From Dactylosporangium fulvum (lineage in GTDB: Bacteria; Actinomycetota; Actinomycetes; Mycobacteriales; Micromonosporaceae): a stretch of 64,000 nt of DNA. How positions within the stretch are numbered: the stretch's first letter is position 1; every line of letters starts with the position of its first letter. The notes beneath the pieces were generated by a model. The model searched no databases, had not been told where the DNA came from, and saw nothing but the letters and a program-made list of their open reading frames with translations. Made by a program: the position numbers and the translations under genes. Where the stretch lies: the NCBI RefSeq assembly GCF_025137375.1, contig NZ_CP073720.1:8518501-8582500 (forward strand). The letters run 5' to 3'. Below, piece after piece: positions 1-7,361 of this stretch.

Positions 1-64
1 GCTTGCGCCCCGAGAGCCGCCGCTCCAGCTCCGACCAGGGCACGTCCGGGTTGTTGAAGCCCAT
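1..64 (-). CDS. dnaE2: DnaE2-type error-prone DNA polymerase III alpha subunit, N-terminal fragment
   Basis: The minus strand reads ATG at 64 and then MGFNNPDVPWSELERRLSG, the start typical of actinobacterial DnaE2; the gene runs off the left edge, so only about 21 codons are visible. Its ATG shares one base with the TGA of imuB (TGATG), so the two should be translationally coupled. DnaE2 is the catalytic polymerase of the SOS mutasome (ImuA'-ImuB-DnaE2), which carries out error-prone translesion synthesis. The call rests on this short N-terminus plus the adjacent imuB and imuA'. Confidence 0.8.
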   Translation of the reverse strand, partial: MGFNNPDVPWSELERRLSGRK

Positions 65-1608
65 CAGTCGTACAGCGCTTCCACTCGCCAGGCTCCGTTC
101 TCCAGGACCGCCAGCAGCGCGCGGTCGTCGGCCAGTTGCAGCTGGAACCGCGCATACCGGCGCGACTCCCCCTCCGCCCACCAGCGCTCGTCGACCGGCC
201 ACGGTCCCGCCCAGGCCACGATCTCGACGGGCTGAGGTTCTTCGCCGAGCCGGATCTTCGCCGGTACGGCCGTGAGCGTGAGCCTCCCGCTGACGCCCAC
301 GGGCGCGCCGTCCGCGGCGAGGACCTCGGCCGGCAGCGGTTCGACGTAGACGGTGGCCGGCGCGGGCGGAGGCAGCCGGCCGGGCCACGGCGCCTCGACA
401 CTCTGGGCGACCCGCTCGCCGCCCCAGGCCACGAGCCGGATCCGGCGGCTGTCGGCCCGTCCTCCGTCGAGGACCGCGGTGAGCACGGCGTCGGGCCCGA
501 GGAGCCCTTGGACCCGGGTGAGCGCCCGGTGCGCGCGGTCGCGCTCCTCCCCCGCCTCGCCCCACAGGCCCGGCTGCAGGCCGAGGTGCTCGACGACCCC
601 TTCGGGGACGAGCCGCAGCCGGATGATCCCCGATCCCGGCCCGGCCTTCTCGGTTCGGCGGGTGCGGAGCCAGCCGTCCAGCTGCCAGCGGAGCCGGTCG
701 GCGATCTGGCCCACACCGAGCAGGCCGTCGTGACGCCAGGTGCGCACGAGTTCCGCACCGGTCTCGGTGGTGGCCTCGATCGCCAGCCGGGTGCAGGCGA
801 GCCCGTGCGAGCCGAGCCGGTCGTGCAGCCGCTCGGCGAGCGCCCGGGCGGCGAACGCGGCCGCGTCGACCCGGTCGACCGGGTCGTCGAACGTCTCTGT
901 CACGTCGAGGTCCGGCGGCGGCTGCCGGGGCGCGAGCGGCCGCTCGTCCCGCCCGCCGGCCAGCCGGTGGGCGAGCGCGGCGTCGAACCCGAAGCGGGCC
1001 AGCACATCACCGCCCGGCAGCGCCGCGAACTCGGCGAGCGTGTGGATCCCGAGCCGTCGCAGCAGGTCGACGAGGGCCGGCCGGCCGAGGGCCGTGATGC
1101 TGAGATCGGCGAGAAACCCGGCCGTCTCCCCCGGTGACACGATGGTCCCGGCCCGGGCGGCGAGCCCCGCGGCGAAGGTGCCGTCGGCGATGCCGACCTG
1201 GGCCTCGACGTCACACTGCTGGGCGATCTGTTCGACGAGCCGCTCGGCCGCGGCCTCCTCACCGCCGTAGTAGCGTGCGGGCCCGCGGGCCGCCAGCGCG
1301 CAGGCCCCCGGCCGGAGCGTCTCCACCCCGGGTGCGAGCGCCTCGACGGCCGTGAGCACCGGCTCGAACGCCCGCATGTCCCGCCCCGGGTCGTGCTCGA
1401 GGACGATGAGATGCGGGCAACGCCCCTGGGCCTCCCGTTTCCGCAGCCCCCGCCGGACCCCTTCGGCCCGCGCCGCGGGCGACGCCGAGAGGACGCGGTT
1501 GGCGTGCAGGACCGCGACCGGCTCGTGGGAAGGGTATCCGTCCACGATCTCGGCCGCGATCACCGGCCAGTCCGGGCACCAGATCACCATCGTCCGCACC
1601 CCGGTCAC
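64..1608 (-). CDS. imuB: ImuB: Y-family polymerase-like mutasome adaptor
   Basis: A 514-residue Y-family protein with the N-terminus MVIWCPDWPV after a short leader. The acidic residues that catalytic Y-family polymerases carry in the palm are not evident: the second motif region reads RGPARYYGG rather than an SxDE type. This fits ImuB, which acts as a hub between DnaE2, ImuA' and the sliding clamp instead of as a polymerase. A stretch reading LQPGLWGE in the C-terminal half resembles the QLPLW-type clamp-binding motif. The GTG start at 1608 overlaps the imuA' stop by 4 nt (GTGA), and the stop overlaps the dnaE2 start. A second in-frame ATG at 1590 would give a start at MVIWCPDW. Confidence 0.9.
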   Translation of the reverse strand: MTGVRTMVIWCPDWPVIAAEIVDGYPSHEPVAVLHANRVLSASPAARAEGVRRGLRKREAQGRCPHLIVLEHDPGRDMRAFEPVLTAVEALAPGVETLRPGACALAARGPARYYGGEEAAAERLVEQIAQQCDVEAQVGIADGTFAAGLAARAGTIVSPGETAGFLADLSITALGRPALVDLLRRLGIHTLAEFAALPGGDVLARFGFDAALAHRLAGGRDERPLAPRQPPPDLDVTETFDDPVDRVDAAAFAARALAERLHDRLGSHGLACTRLAIEATTETGAELVRTWRHDGLLGVGQIADRLRWQLDGWLRTRRTEKAGPGSGIIRLRLVPEGVVEHLGLQPGLWGEAGEERDRAHRALTRVQGLLGPDAVLTAVLDGGRADSRRIRLVAWGGERVAQSVEAPWPGRLPPPAPATVYVEPLPAEVLAADGAPVGVSGRLTLTAVPAKIRLGEEPQPVEIVAWAGPWPVDERWWAEGESRRYARFQLQLADDRALLAVLENGAWRVEALYD

Positions 1609-2681
1609 CGTCCCCGCCGCAGCGGCACGACGTTGCCGTGCTCCTCCCTGCCGCCGGCCTCCTCTCCGTCACCGGCCACGGCGCGATCACCGCGCGGCGC
1701 GAAAGCCGCCACATCGCCGCGGTCGCTGCCGGGTCGCGCGGCCATGGCGCGAGGAGCTGGGTGGTCGTGGCGGTCACCGCCGGGAACCGCGACCAGGGGG
1801 CGGTCCGCGGTGGGCAGGGGGCGGGTGATCGGGGGCAGCACACCCTCGAGGGACGGCAGCCAGAGGGTCACCTCGCGCGGGGCGGCCGCCGCGCCGCGGC
1901 CACGAGCCTGGATCGTCATCTCGCGGCAGCGCAGCCGGCCGCGGCCGGCGCCCAACCCGTCCCACGCGCCGCGGACCGGGGCCACGGTGAGGTCGGCGCC
2001 GGCCCAGGTGCCGGCGGGCATGAGCACACTGCCGCGCTGGCGGGCGCGTGCTGCCAGCCGGCCGGCGACCGGCGGGGCGATCGAGCCGGGCGGCGCGGCG
2101 ACGACGATGTCGAGGCCGTCGAGCAGCGCCGCCACCGTTGTGGTCCACTCGGTGCCGGGGTCGGGGATGAGGGCCAGCCGGTCGAGGGCGATGCCCATCT
2201 CGGCGGCGGCGATCGGGCTCAGCGCGGGCAGGCCCACCACCGCGCACCACGAGCCGGCCTTCGACGCCGCGACCAGCAGGGCGAGCAGCACCGACGAGGT
2301 GTGCACCGCGATCGTGGCACCTCGGCGCAGCCCACCGCCCGGCAGCAGGGCGCGCAGCTCGGACAGCACCGGCAACATCCGGGTGGCACCGACGACCTCG
2401 GTGGTGTGCTCGCTGGCCGGGCGCACCACGCCGCTCAGGCCAGCGGCCTGCACCACCTGGAGCCCGGGCGGCAGTGCATCCGCGACCCGCCCCGCCAACC
2501 GGTCGATCCGCCGTGGCGTCCGCGCCGGCTGGACCCCGGAAGCAGCGTCCTCGGCGGGACGGCCGTAGACGCGGCCGAAGTATCCGTCGTCCGGATCGTC
2601 GTAAGCGTCGTCGAACTCTGCGGCCACCGAAGCCGACGTGCCAGCCACGGCACCTGCTCCCCCACTGTCGTGCTGTCGCAC
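1605..2681 (-). CDS. ImuA'-like RecA-fold mutasome protein
   Basis: A 358-residue protein directly upstream of imuB with a 4-nt overlap. The central part (about residues 90-260) has a RecA/SulA-like layout: a GGGLRRG loop followed by IAVHTSSVLLALLVAASKAGSW and a DIVVAAPPG strand. Actinobacterial mutasome operons carry a RecA-like ImuA' here that binds ImuB. The first 70 residues are low complexity and the last 60 are Arg/Gly/Pro-rich and probably disordered. The only start compatible with the upstream stop is the GTG at 2681, which lacks a clear ribosome-binding site. Confidence 0.78.
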   Translation of the reverse strand: MRQHDSGGAGAVAGTSASVAAEFDDAYDDPDDGYFGRVYGRPAEDAASGVQPARTPRRIDRLAGRVADALPPGLQVVQAAGLSGVVRPASEHTTEVVGATRMLPVLSELRALLPGGGLRRGATIAVHTSSVLLALLVAASKAGSWCAVVGLPALSPIAAAEMGIALDRLALIPDPGTEWTTTVAALLDGLDIVVAAPPGSIAPPVAGRLAARARQRGSVLMPAGTWAGADLTVAPVRGAWDGLGAGRGRLRCREMTIQARGRGAAAAPREVTLWLPSLEGVLPPITRPLPTADRPLVAVPGGDRHDHPAPRAMAARPGSDRGDVAAFAPRGDRAVAGDGEEAGGREEHGNVVPLRRGR

Positions 2682-2762
2682 CGCCGCCGTCCCACGACGT
2701 GCGCACAGCCCTGTTCACCGCAGCACTGACCACTCCTTTGGCGCCGCGGCCCGGCAGGACGA

Positions 2763-2807
2763 CGACCCCTCCGGGGTGGAACGGCAGGCTCCGCCCCGGA
2801 GGGGTCG
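2763..2807. terminator. Strong hairpin between the HEPN gene and imuA'
   Basis: Arms 2763-2776 (CGACCCCTCCGGGG) and 2794-2807 are a perfect 14-bp inverted repeat around a 17-nt loop. It starts 3 nt past the stop of the SAV_6107-type gene on the minus strand and has no T-run. It may end part of the transcripts before imuA'B, or be a processing site inside one SOS operon. Confidence 0.55.
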
Positions 2808-2809
2808 GC

Positions 2810-3322
2810 TCAACTGGCCAGGCCCTCGAGCCGAGGCTGGTAGGAGAAGCCGAGACTCACCTCGACCACGGCGATGAACTGCTCGGCGGCCCGCATGAGA
2901 TCGTCGGCCTCACGTGCGCTGACCACCCGGGGGATGCCGGCCTCGGCGGCCGAACGCTTGCTCGCGCCCGCGGCGAAGAACGCCGCCCACTCGGTCAGCT
3001 CCGGCGCGACGAGCACCAGCAGCGACCAGACGCTCATCACCCGGCTGCGCCGGCCGGGCGCGGCGGGGACGGCACGGGCCGCGAGCACGGCGGCCGCCGC
3101 ACGCAGGGCGGCCAGGTGCGCGGTCGCATACCGCATGCCGTCGGTGCGGATCTCCGCCGCCTCCTCGAGGCCGTGGCGGGCGAGGGTCAGCAGTTCCCGC
3201 GGCGTGCGGTGGGGAAGCGCATGCGCGGGGACCGGGAGCTGCTGCCGGGGAGCACCGCTGGCCGGCGCGACGGCCGGAAAGCGACTGACGTTGGACGAGC
3301 TGGTCGAACGGTTCGCCGGCAT
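2810..3322 (-). CDS. SAV_6107-family HEPN-domain protein
   Basis: A 170-residue, Ala/Arg-rich, all-helical protein matching the SAV_6107 family of actinobacterial HEPN proteins, which commonly sit next to imuA'/imuB/dnaE2. About 40 N-terminal residues look disordered, then helices run from RTPRELLTLARHGLEEAAEIR to the C-terminus SYQPRLEGLAS. The start is set by GGGAG six bases before the ATG. A perfect LexA box lies about 290 bp upstream, which suggests SOS control. Molecular function is unknown; many HEPN proteins bind or cut RNA, but I do not see a clear RxxxxH active site here. Confidence 0.72.
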   Translation of the reverse strand: MPANRSTSSSNVSRFPAVAPASGAPRQQLPVPAHALPHRTPRELLTLARHGLEEAAEIRTDGMRYATAHLAALRAAAAVLAARAVPAAPGRRSRVMSVWSLLVLVAPELTEWAAFFAAGASKRSAAEAGIPRVVSAREADDLMRAAEQFIAVVEVSLGFSYQPRLEGLAS

Positions 3323-3433
3323 ATTGCTCTCCCTCGGTGGCGCGTCGGCAGGTCTGTGCCAAAAACGTGCGTGTCACCGCGGGGGGAGTCGCAGTGCCAC
3401 GCGGGTCGATCGATATCGAACGGCGACGGCGTC

Positions 3434-3522
3434 GCCGGCCGGGCGTGGAGCTTCCCCACACCACACCCGGCCGGCTGGGTCGCGCCCGCCGCCCGGGGGT
3501 CGTGGGCGGCGGGCAACGACCC
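3434..3522. other. Two back-to-back strong hairpins in the SOS leader
   Basis: Hairpin 1 pairs 3434-3443 (GCCGGCCGGG) with 3466-3475. Hairpin 2 pairs 3484-3494 (GCCCGCCGCCC) with 3504-3514, extended by 3477-3482 with 3517-3522. They are separated by one base and lie between the LexA box and the HEPN gene, inside a leader of about 290 nt on the minus strand. They could terminate, attenuate or stabilise SOS transcripts. Confidence 0.5.
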
Positions 3523-3612
3523 CGCCTGAGGCCAGACCCGCGAAAATCCGGCCTCCGCGGTGTCGCGGACCGCGCTCGGGATCGGCGCCGCGAATCGCCT
3601 CCCCGAAGCAGT

Positions 3613-3628
3613 TCGAACACTCGTTCGA
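3613..3628. promoter_or_regulatory. LexA (SOS) box
   Basis: TCGAACACTCGTTCGA is an exact match to the actinobacterial LexA operator TCGAAC-N4-GTTCGA. It lies upstream of the minus-strand HEPN/imuA'/imuB/dnaE2 set, whose homologues are classic LexA targets. A degenerate copy follows at 3685-3700. Confidence 0.88.
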
Positions 3629-3639
3629 TACGGATAAGA

Positions 3640-3873
3640 CTACACCCGGGAGCCGCCAAACCCGCAACACTGACGGCAGAATTTTCGTACACCCGTTCGC
3701 ATGATCTCTCCACCACCCACGCCGGGGTGAGCGTCGGCCACCTCGTCGTCCAACCGGGCCGTGGGCATCGACCGCGCCCGCACCCCGACGACCCGCGAGA
3801 CCGCGGCCGGCGCGCTCGTCGCCGGCGCACCGGCGAGCAGCTGCGCTCCGCGCCGCGCCGACCCGTTCATCAT
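3640..3873 (-). CDS. Possible small leaderless protein, unknown
   Basis: A 77-codon frame starting MMNGSARRGAQLLAG. It has high GC at codon position 3 over its first 50 codons. A TAGGGT -10-like element ends 7 nt before the ATG, the same geometry as other leaderless starts here. The C-terminal third loses coding bias and overlaps the degenerate SOS-like site, and I recognise no family. It could be real, a short upstream frame, or an artefact. Confidence 0.3.
   Translation of the reverse strand: MMNGSARRGAQLLAGAPATSAPAAVSRVVGVRARSMPTARLDDEVADAHPGVGGGEIMRTGVRKFCRQCCGFGGSRV
3685..3700. promoter_or_regulatory. Degenerate second SOS-box-like site
   Basis: TCGTACACCCGTTCGC differs from TCGAAC-N4-GTTCGA at two of twelve conserved positions and lies 72 bp from the perfect box. 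It may be a weaker LexA site or chance. Confidence 0.35.
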
Positions 3874-3947
3874 GGTGAAGACCCTAGCCAGAGGGTATGA
3901 CAAAACCGCCCGGGGTAAGGAGTGGAAAAGCCGATACTCCTGACCGC

Positions 3948-3959
3948 TACCCTCATCGG
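3948..3959 (+). promoter_or_regulatory. Leaderless -10 element for the EamA transporter
   Basis: TACCCT (TANNNT class) at 3948-3953 is followed by 6 nt and the GTG at 3960, so the transcript probably begins at or next to the start codon. Confidence 0.5.
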
Positions 3960-4898
3960 GTGACCCACCAGCCCCGCCCCGCCGTCGGTGTCGCGATGGT
4001 CCTCGCCGGCAGCGTCCTGTTCGCCGTCAACGGCACCGTCTCCAAGCTGGCCGGCGAGACCGGCATCGATGCTCCGCAGCTCACCACCCTGCGCGCCACC
4101 GGCGCGGCGCTGGGCCTGTTCGCACTCGCGCTGGTGCTGCGACCGGCCTCGCTGAAGGTCACCCGGCGGGCCGTGCCGATGCTGGTCGTCTACGGCCTGG
4201 CGGGCTTCTTCCTGGTTCCCATGCTCTACTTCGTCGCGATCAGCCGGATGCCGGTCGGCATCGGCCTGCTGTTCGAATACACCGCACCTGTGCTCGTCGC
4301 CCTCTGGGCGCGGTTCGTCCAGGGCCACGCCGTCCGGCCCCGGCTCTGGGCGGGGCTGGCCGCCAGCCTCGTCGGGCTCGCCTGCGTGGCGGAGGTCTGG
4401 GGCAAGCTGCGCCTCGACGGGCTCGGGCTGGCCGCCGCGCTCGGCGCGGCCGTGCTGCTCGCCGCCTACTACCTGCTCAGCGCCCGCGGCGTCGCCGACC
4501 GCGACACGCTGTCGCTGACCGCCTACGCGTTCGGGGTGTCCGCGATCGCCGGGGCCGTGGTGCGCCCGTGGTGGCGGTTCGACCCGGGCCAGCTGACCAC
4601 CACCAGCGAAATCGGTGTGCAGACGTGGCTGCTCATGGTGTACATCGTGATCGGCGGTTCCATCGCTCCCTATCTGCTGCTCGCCGGGGCGATGCGACAC
4701 CTCCCCCCGACGAGCGTCGGCATCATCGGCATGTCGGAGCCGGTCGTCGCCACCGCGGTCGCCTGGCTCGTCCTGCACGAGCACCTCAACGCGGCGCAGA
4801 TCGCCGGAGGTGCGCTGATCCTCGTCGGCGTCGCTCTGGCCGAGACCGCCCGGGTGAAGCCCGAGCCGTCGGCCCCGAGCCACGTCCCTCCCAGCTGA
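3960..4898 (+). CDS. EamA-family (DMT superfamily) transporter
   Basis: A 312-residue membrane protein with about ten hydrophobic helices in two EamA repeats; the second carries the typical GGSIAPYLLLAGAMRHLPPT and SEPVVATAVAWLVLHEHL segments (glutamate before a final helix pair, then LxE). DMT carriers export small metabolites or amino acids; the substrate cannot be read. I chose the GTG at 3960 over an upstream in-frame ATG (3897) because a TANNNT element sits 6 nt before it and the protein then opens directly into the first helix (PAVGVAMVLAGSVLFAVNG). It precedes the YbaK gene by 18 nt. Confidence 0.85.
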   Translation: MTHQPRPAVGVAMVLAGSVLFAVNGTVSKLAGETGIDAPQLTTLRATGAALGLFALALVLRPASLKVTRRAVPMLVVYGLAGFFLVPMLYFVAISRMPVGIGLLFEYTAPVLVALWARFVQGHAVRPRLWAGLAASLVGLACVAEVWGKLRLDGLGLAAALGAAVLLAAYYLLSARGVADRDTLSLTAYAFGVSAIAGAVVRPWWRFDPGQLTTTSEIGVQTWLLMVYIVIGGSIAPYLLLAGAMRHLPPTSVGIIGMSEPVVATAVAWLVLHEHLNAAQIAGGALILVGVALAETARVKPEPSAPSHVPPS

Positions 4899-4916
4899 AC
4901 CAGGAAGAATGTGGAC

Positions 4917-5405
4917 ATGCAGTCGCATCCCAACGTCCAGGCCATCCAGGACGCACTGGACGCCGCCGGTGCGCGCAACGCCGCCGGCGAGCCCTGCCAG
5001 GTCAAGGTGCTCACCGAGCCCGTGCACACCGCCGCGGCGGCCGCCGCCGCGATCGGCATCGAGGTCGGCCAGATCGCCAACTCGCTGATCTTCGACGCCG
5101 ACGGCGAGCCGCTGCTCGTGCTCACGTCCGGCGCGCACCGGGTCGACACGGCCAAGGTCGCCGCCCTGATCGGCGTCGGCGCCCTGAAGCGGGCCGGCGC
5201 CGGCTTCGTCCGTGAGCACACCGGCCAGGTCATCGGCGGCGTCTCCCCGCTCGCCCACCCCAAGCCGCTCCGGACGCTGGTTGACGTCGACCTGGAGCAG
5301 TACGACGAGATCTGGGCGGCCGGCGGCATCCCCCAGGCGGTCTTCCCGATCACGTTCGCCGAACTCGTGCGCATCACCGCCGGTACCACCGCCGAAGTAG
5401 CGTGA
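4917..5405 (+). CDS. YbaK/EbsC-family aminoacyl-tRNA deacylase
   Basis: A 162-residue single-domain protein with the YbaK/ProX fold: ANSLIFDADGEPLLVLTSG and then RVDTAKVAALIG, containing the lysine conserved in these tRNA-editing domains, and a GGVSPLAHP loop near the C-terminus. Family members hydrolyse mischarged Cys- or Ala-tRNA(Pro) in trans. AGGAAG lies 9 nt before the ATG at 4917; the GTG at 4911 is too close to it. The stop overlaps the longest form of the following reading frame. Confidence 0.85.
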   Translation: MQSHPNVQAIQDALDAAGARNAAGEPCQVKVLTEPVHTAAAAAAAIGIEVGQIANSLIFDADGEPLLVLTSGAHRVDTAKVAALIGVGALKRAGAGFVREHTGQVIGGVSPLAHPKPLRTLVDVDLEQYDEIWAAGGIPQAVFPITFAELVRITAGTTAEVA

Positions 5406-5431
5406 CCGGTCCGGAGCGAAGCGGAGGACGC

Positions 5432-6094
5432 GTGACCGTCCGGCTTTTTGTCTGGCGGGTGCGGCCCGCCGCCGTCCCGGCCGCGTTCTGGTCGATGGCG
5501 GTGGACCGCCGCAGGGTCCGCAGGACCGCCACGTTCGCGAAGCTGCTCGGCACCGGGCGGGGCAGCGAGTTCGGCGTGGGCGCGGCCGATCTGACCCGGT
5601 GGGCGGCATTGATCGTGACAAAGGACGACATGCCGCCCCCGCCGCCGATGCGCGGCGCGGTCCAGCGGTGCACGCTCACGCTGGAGCCGATCGCCAGCCG
5701 CGGCACGTGGTCCGGCCGCACGCCGTTCGAGGTGGATCCCCGGCAGACGAAGGGTGCGGGACCGATCGCCGTCCTGACCAGGGCCCGGCTGAAAGCGGCC
5801 CAGGCCACGGCGTTCTGGCGGGCCGTCGACCCGGTCGCCAGGAGCCTCGCCGGCGCCGACGGACTGCTCTGTGCCTTCGGTGTCGGCGAGGCCCCCGTAG
5901 GATTTCAGGGCACGGTGAGCGTCTGGCGCTCGGCGGCGGACATCGTGCGGTTCGCGTACCGTCGGCCCGAGCACGCCGCGGTGGTGGAGCGCACGGCCCG
6001 GCAGGGTTGGTATGCGGAGGAGTTGTTCGCCCGGTTCCGGGTGCTCGACATCGACGGCGATCGGCAGGTGCTCGGTTGGAGGGACAGCCCGTGA
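5432..6094 (+). CDS. CrtA-like (spheroidene monooxygenase family) carotenoid oxygenase
   Basis: A 220-residue protein with the family pattern: RTATFAKLLGTGRGSEF near the N-terminus, then FWRAVDPVARSLAGADGLLCAFGVGEAP, QGTVSVWRS, FAYRRPEH and GWYAEELFARFRV. CrtA-family heme enzymes insert oxygen at C-2/C-2' of acyclic or half-cyclic carotenoids. GGAGG 4 nt before the GTG at 5432 sets the start. It overlaps the GNAT gene by 4 nt (GTGA), so it is translated with the cruF cluster. In this context it is a candidate for oxidation at C-2' of the psi end made by CruF; that role is inferred. Confidence 0.78.
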   Translation: MTVRLFVWRVRPAAVPAAFWSMAVDRRRVRRTATFAKLLGTGRGSEFGVGAADLTRWAALIVTKDDMPPPPPMRGAVQRCTLTLEPIASRGTWSGRTPFEVDPRQTKGAGPIAVLTRARLKAAQATAFWRAVDPVARSLAGADGLLCAFGVGEAPVGFQGTVSVWRSAADIVRFAYRRPEHAAVVERTARQGWYAEELFARFRVLDIDGDRQVLGWRDSP

Positions 6095-6627
6095 GGCTCG
6101 TGCGGTGGCACGGTGAGGACCTGCTGGAGCGCCTCGACGACGTCATCGCCGTCTACGGCGAGGCGATGGGCTATTCCGTGCAGCTGCTGCAGACCCGCCG
6201 CGGCTACGTCGCCGGGCACACCCGCCGCGAGGCGTTCCAGGCGGTCGCCACGCTGGACGACGACAACGGCCTGCTCGGCTTCGGTTACGGCTACCGCGGC
6301 ACCTCCGGGCAATGGTGGCACGACCAGGTCCGCAACGCGCTGCGCCGCGACCACCGCAAGTTCTGGCTGAGCAACTGCTTCGAGCTCGTCGAGCTGCACG
6401 TGCGCCCCCACGCTCAGGGTCACGGCATCGGCGCCCACCAGCTGCACGAGCTGCTCAGCCACGCGCAGCAGCAGACCGTGCTGCTGTCCACGCCCGAGGC
6501 GCCCGAGGCCACGTCGCGGGCCTGGCGGCTGTATCGGCGGTTCGGCTTCGTCGACGTGCTGCGCCACTTCAACTTCCCGGGCGACGACCGCCCGTTCGCC
6601 GTCCTGGGCCGGCAACTCCCGCTGTGA
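6091..6627 (+). CDS. GNAT-family N-acetyltransferase
   Basis: A 178-residue GNAT protein. The acetyl-CoA loop is seen as LHVRPHAQGHGIGAHQLHELL (variant RxxGxGxG/A) and the C-terminal strand as RAWRLYRRFGFVDVLRHFNFPGDDRPFAVLG. The substrate is unknown. It starts on the GTG of a GTGA overlap with the CrtA-like gene and ends in another GTGA overlap with cruF, so it is embedded in the carotenoid operon. This is unusual and could mean acylation of a pathway product, or it may be a passenger gene. Confidence 0.85.
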   Translation: MRLVRWHGEDLLERLDDVIAVYGEAMGYSVQLLQTRRGYVAGHTRREAFQAVATLDDDNGLLGFGYGYRGTSGQWWHDQVRNALRRDHRKFWLSNCFELVELHVRPHAQGHGIGAHQLHELLSHAQQQTVLLSTPEAPEATSRAWRLYRRFGFVDVLRHFNFPGDDRPFAVLGRQLPL

Positions 6628-7361
6628 GGCTCTGGTTCCTCTTCGGAGCGCTCGTTCTCGCCGAGATCGCCTATCCGCTCGTGCACGGCCGCACCCGCGC
6701 GGTGCTCGTCGTCGCGACGGTCGTCGCCGGCTACCTCCTCTCGGTGACGCACGCCTACGTCACCCGGGGCGCCCGCACCGCCGCCGCCCTGGTGGTCGTG
6801 ACGACCGGCGGCGGGCTGGCGATCGAGGCGGCCGGCCGGACGACGGGCTTCCCGTTCGGCGACTACGACTACACCGGCGCCCTGGGGCCCCGCCTGCTGG
6901 GCGTGCCCCTGGTGGTCCCCCTCGCCTGGACCTGGATGGCCTGGCCGGCGTGGCTGGCCGCGGGCCGCCTCGTCCGCCGGACGCTGCCCCGCATCGGGCT
7001 CGCGGGCGTGGGGCTGGCCGCCTGGGACCTGTTCCTCGATCCGCAGATGGTCTCCGAGCGGTACTGGCTGTGGTCCGACCCGGCGACCGCACTGCCGGGC
7101 GTCCCGGGCGTCCCGGTGAGCAACTACCTGGGCTGGCTGGTCGTGGCGATCGCCATGACGGCCCTGCTGCGCGTCGCCGCCGGGCCGGACCCGGACGGGC
7201 CGCGGGCCGACGCGCCGATGTACGCGCTCTACCTCTGGACGTACGCGTCGAGCATCCTCGCCCACGCGGTCTTCCTCGGCCTGCCGGCCTCGGCGGCCTG
7301 GGGAGCCCTGGGCATGGGGCTGGTCGCGGTCCCGTTGGCGGTGCGGCTGTGGCGGCGCTGA
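6624..7361 (+). CDS. cruF: CruF-type carotenoid 1',2'-hydratase
   Basis: A 245-residue integral membrane protein of the carotenoid-biosynthesis (DUF422/CruF) family with about seven hydrophobic segments and the signature stretches GFPFGDYDYTGALGP, WTWMAWPAW, AWDLFLDPQMV and GVPVSNYLGW. CruF adds water across the psi end of a carotenoid to give a 1'-hydroxy group. GTG start in a 4-nt overlap with the GNAT gene; the downstream glycosyltransferase starts 13 nt before its stop. The neighbours fit conversion of one psi end to a desaturated, hydroxylated, glycosylated end. Confidence 0.85.
   Translation: MRLWFLFGALVLAEIAYPLVHGRTRAVLVVATVVAGYLLSVTHAYVTRGARTAAALVVVTTGGGLAIEAAGRTTGFPFGDYDYTGALGPRLLGVPLVVPLAWTWMAWPAWLAAGRLVRRTLPRIGLAGVGLAAWDLFLDPQMVSERYWLWSDPATALPGVPGVPVSNYLGWLVVAIAMTALLRVAAGPDPDGPRADAPMYALYLWTYASSILAHAVFLGLPASAAWGALGMGLVAVPLAVRLWRR

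Noticed and set aside
136..1137. Long plus-strand frame opposite imuB
   Set aside because: Composition-driven shadow of imuB in high-GC DNA; the minus-strand frame has family motifs and operon overlaps.
3374..3670. 98-codon minus-strand frame containing the LexA box
   Set aside because: No start signals, poor codon bias, and it would place the operator inside a coding region.
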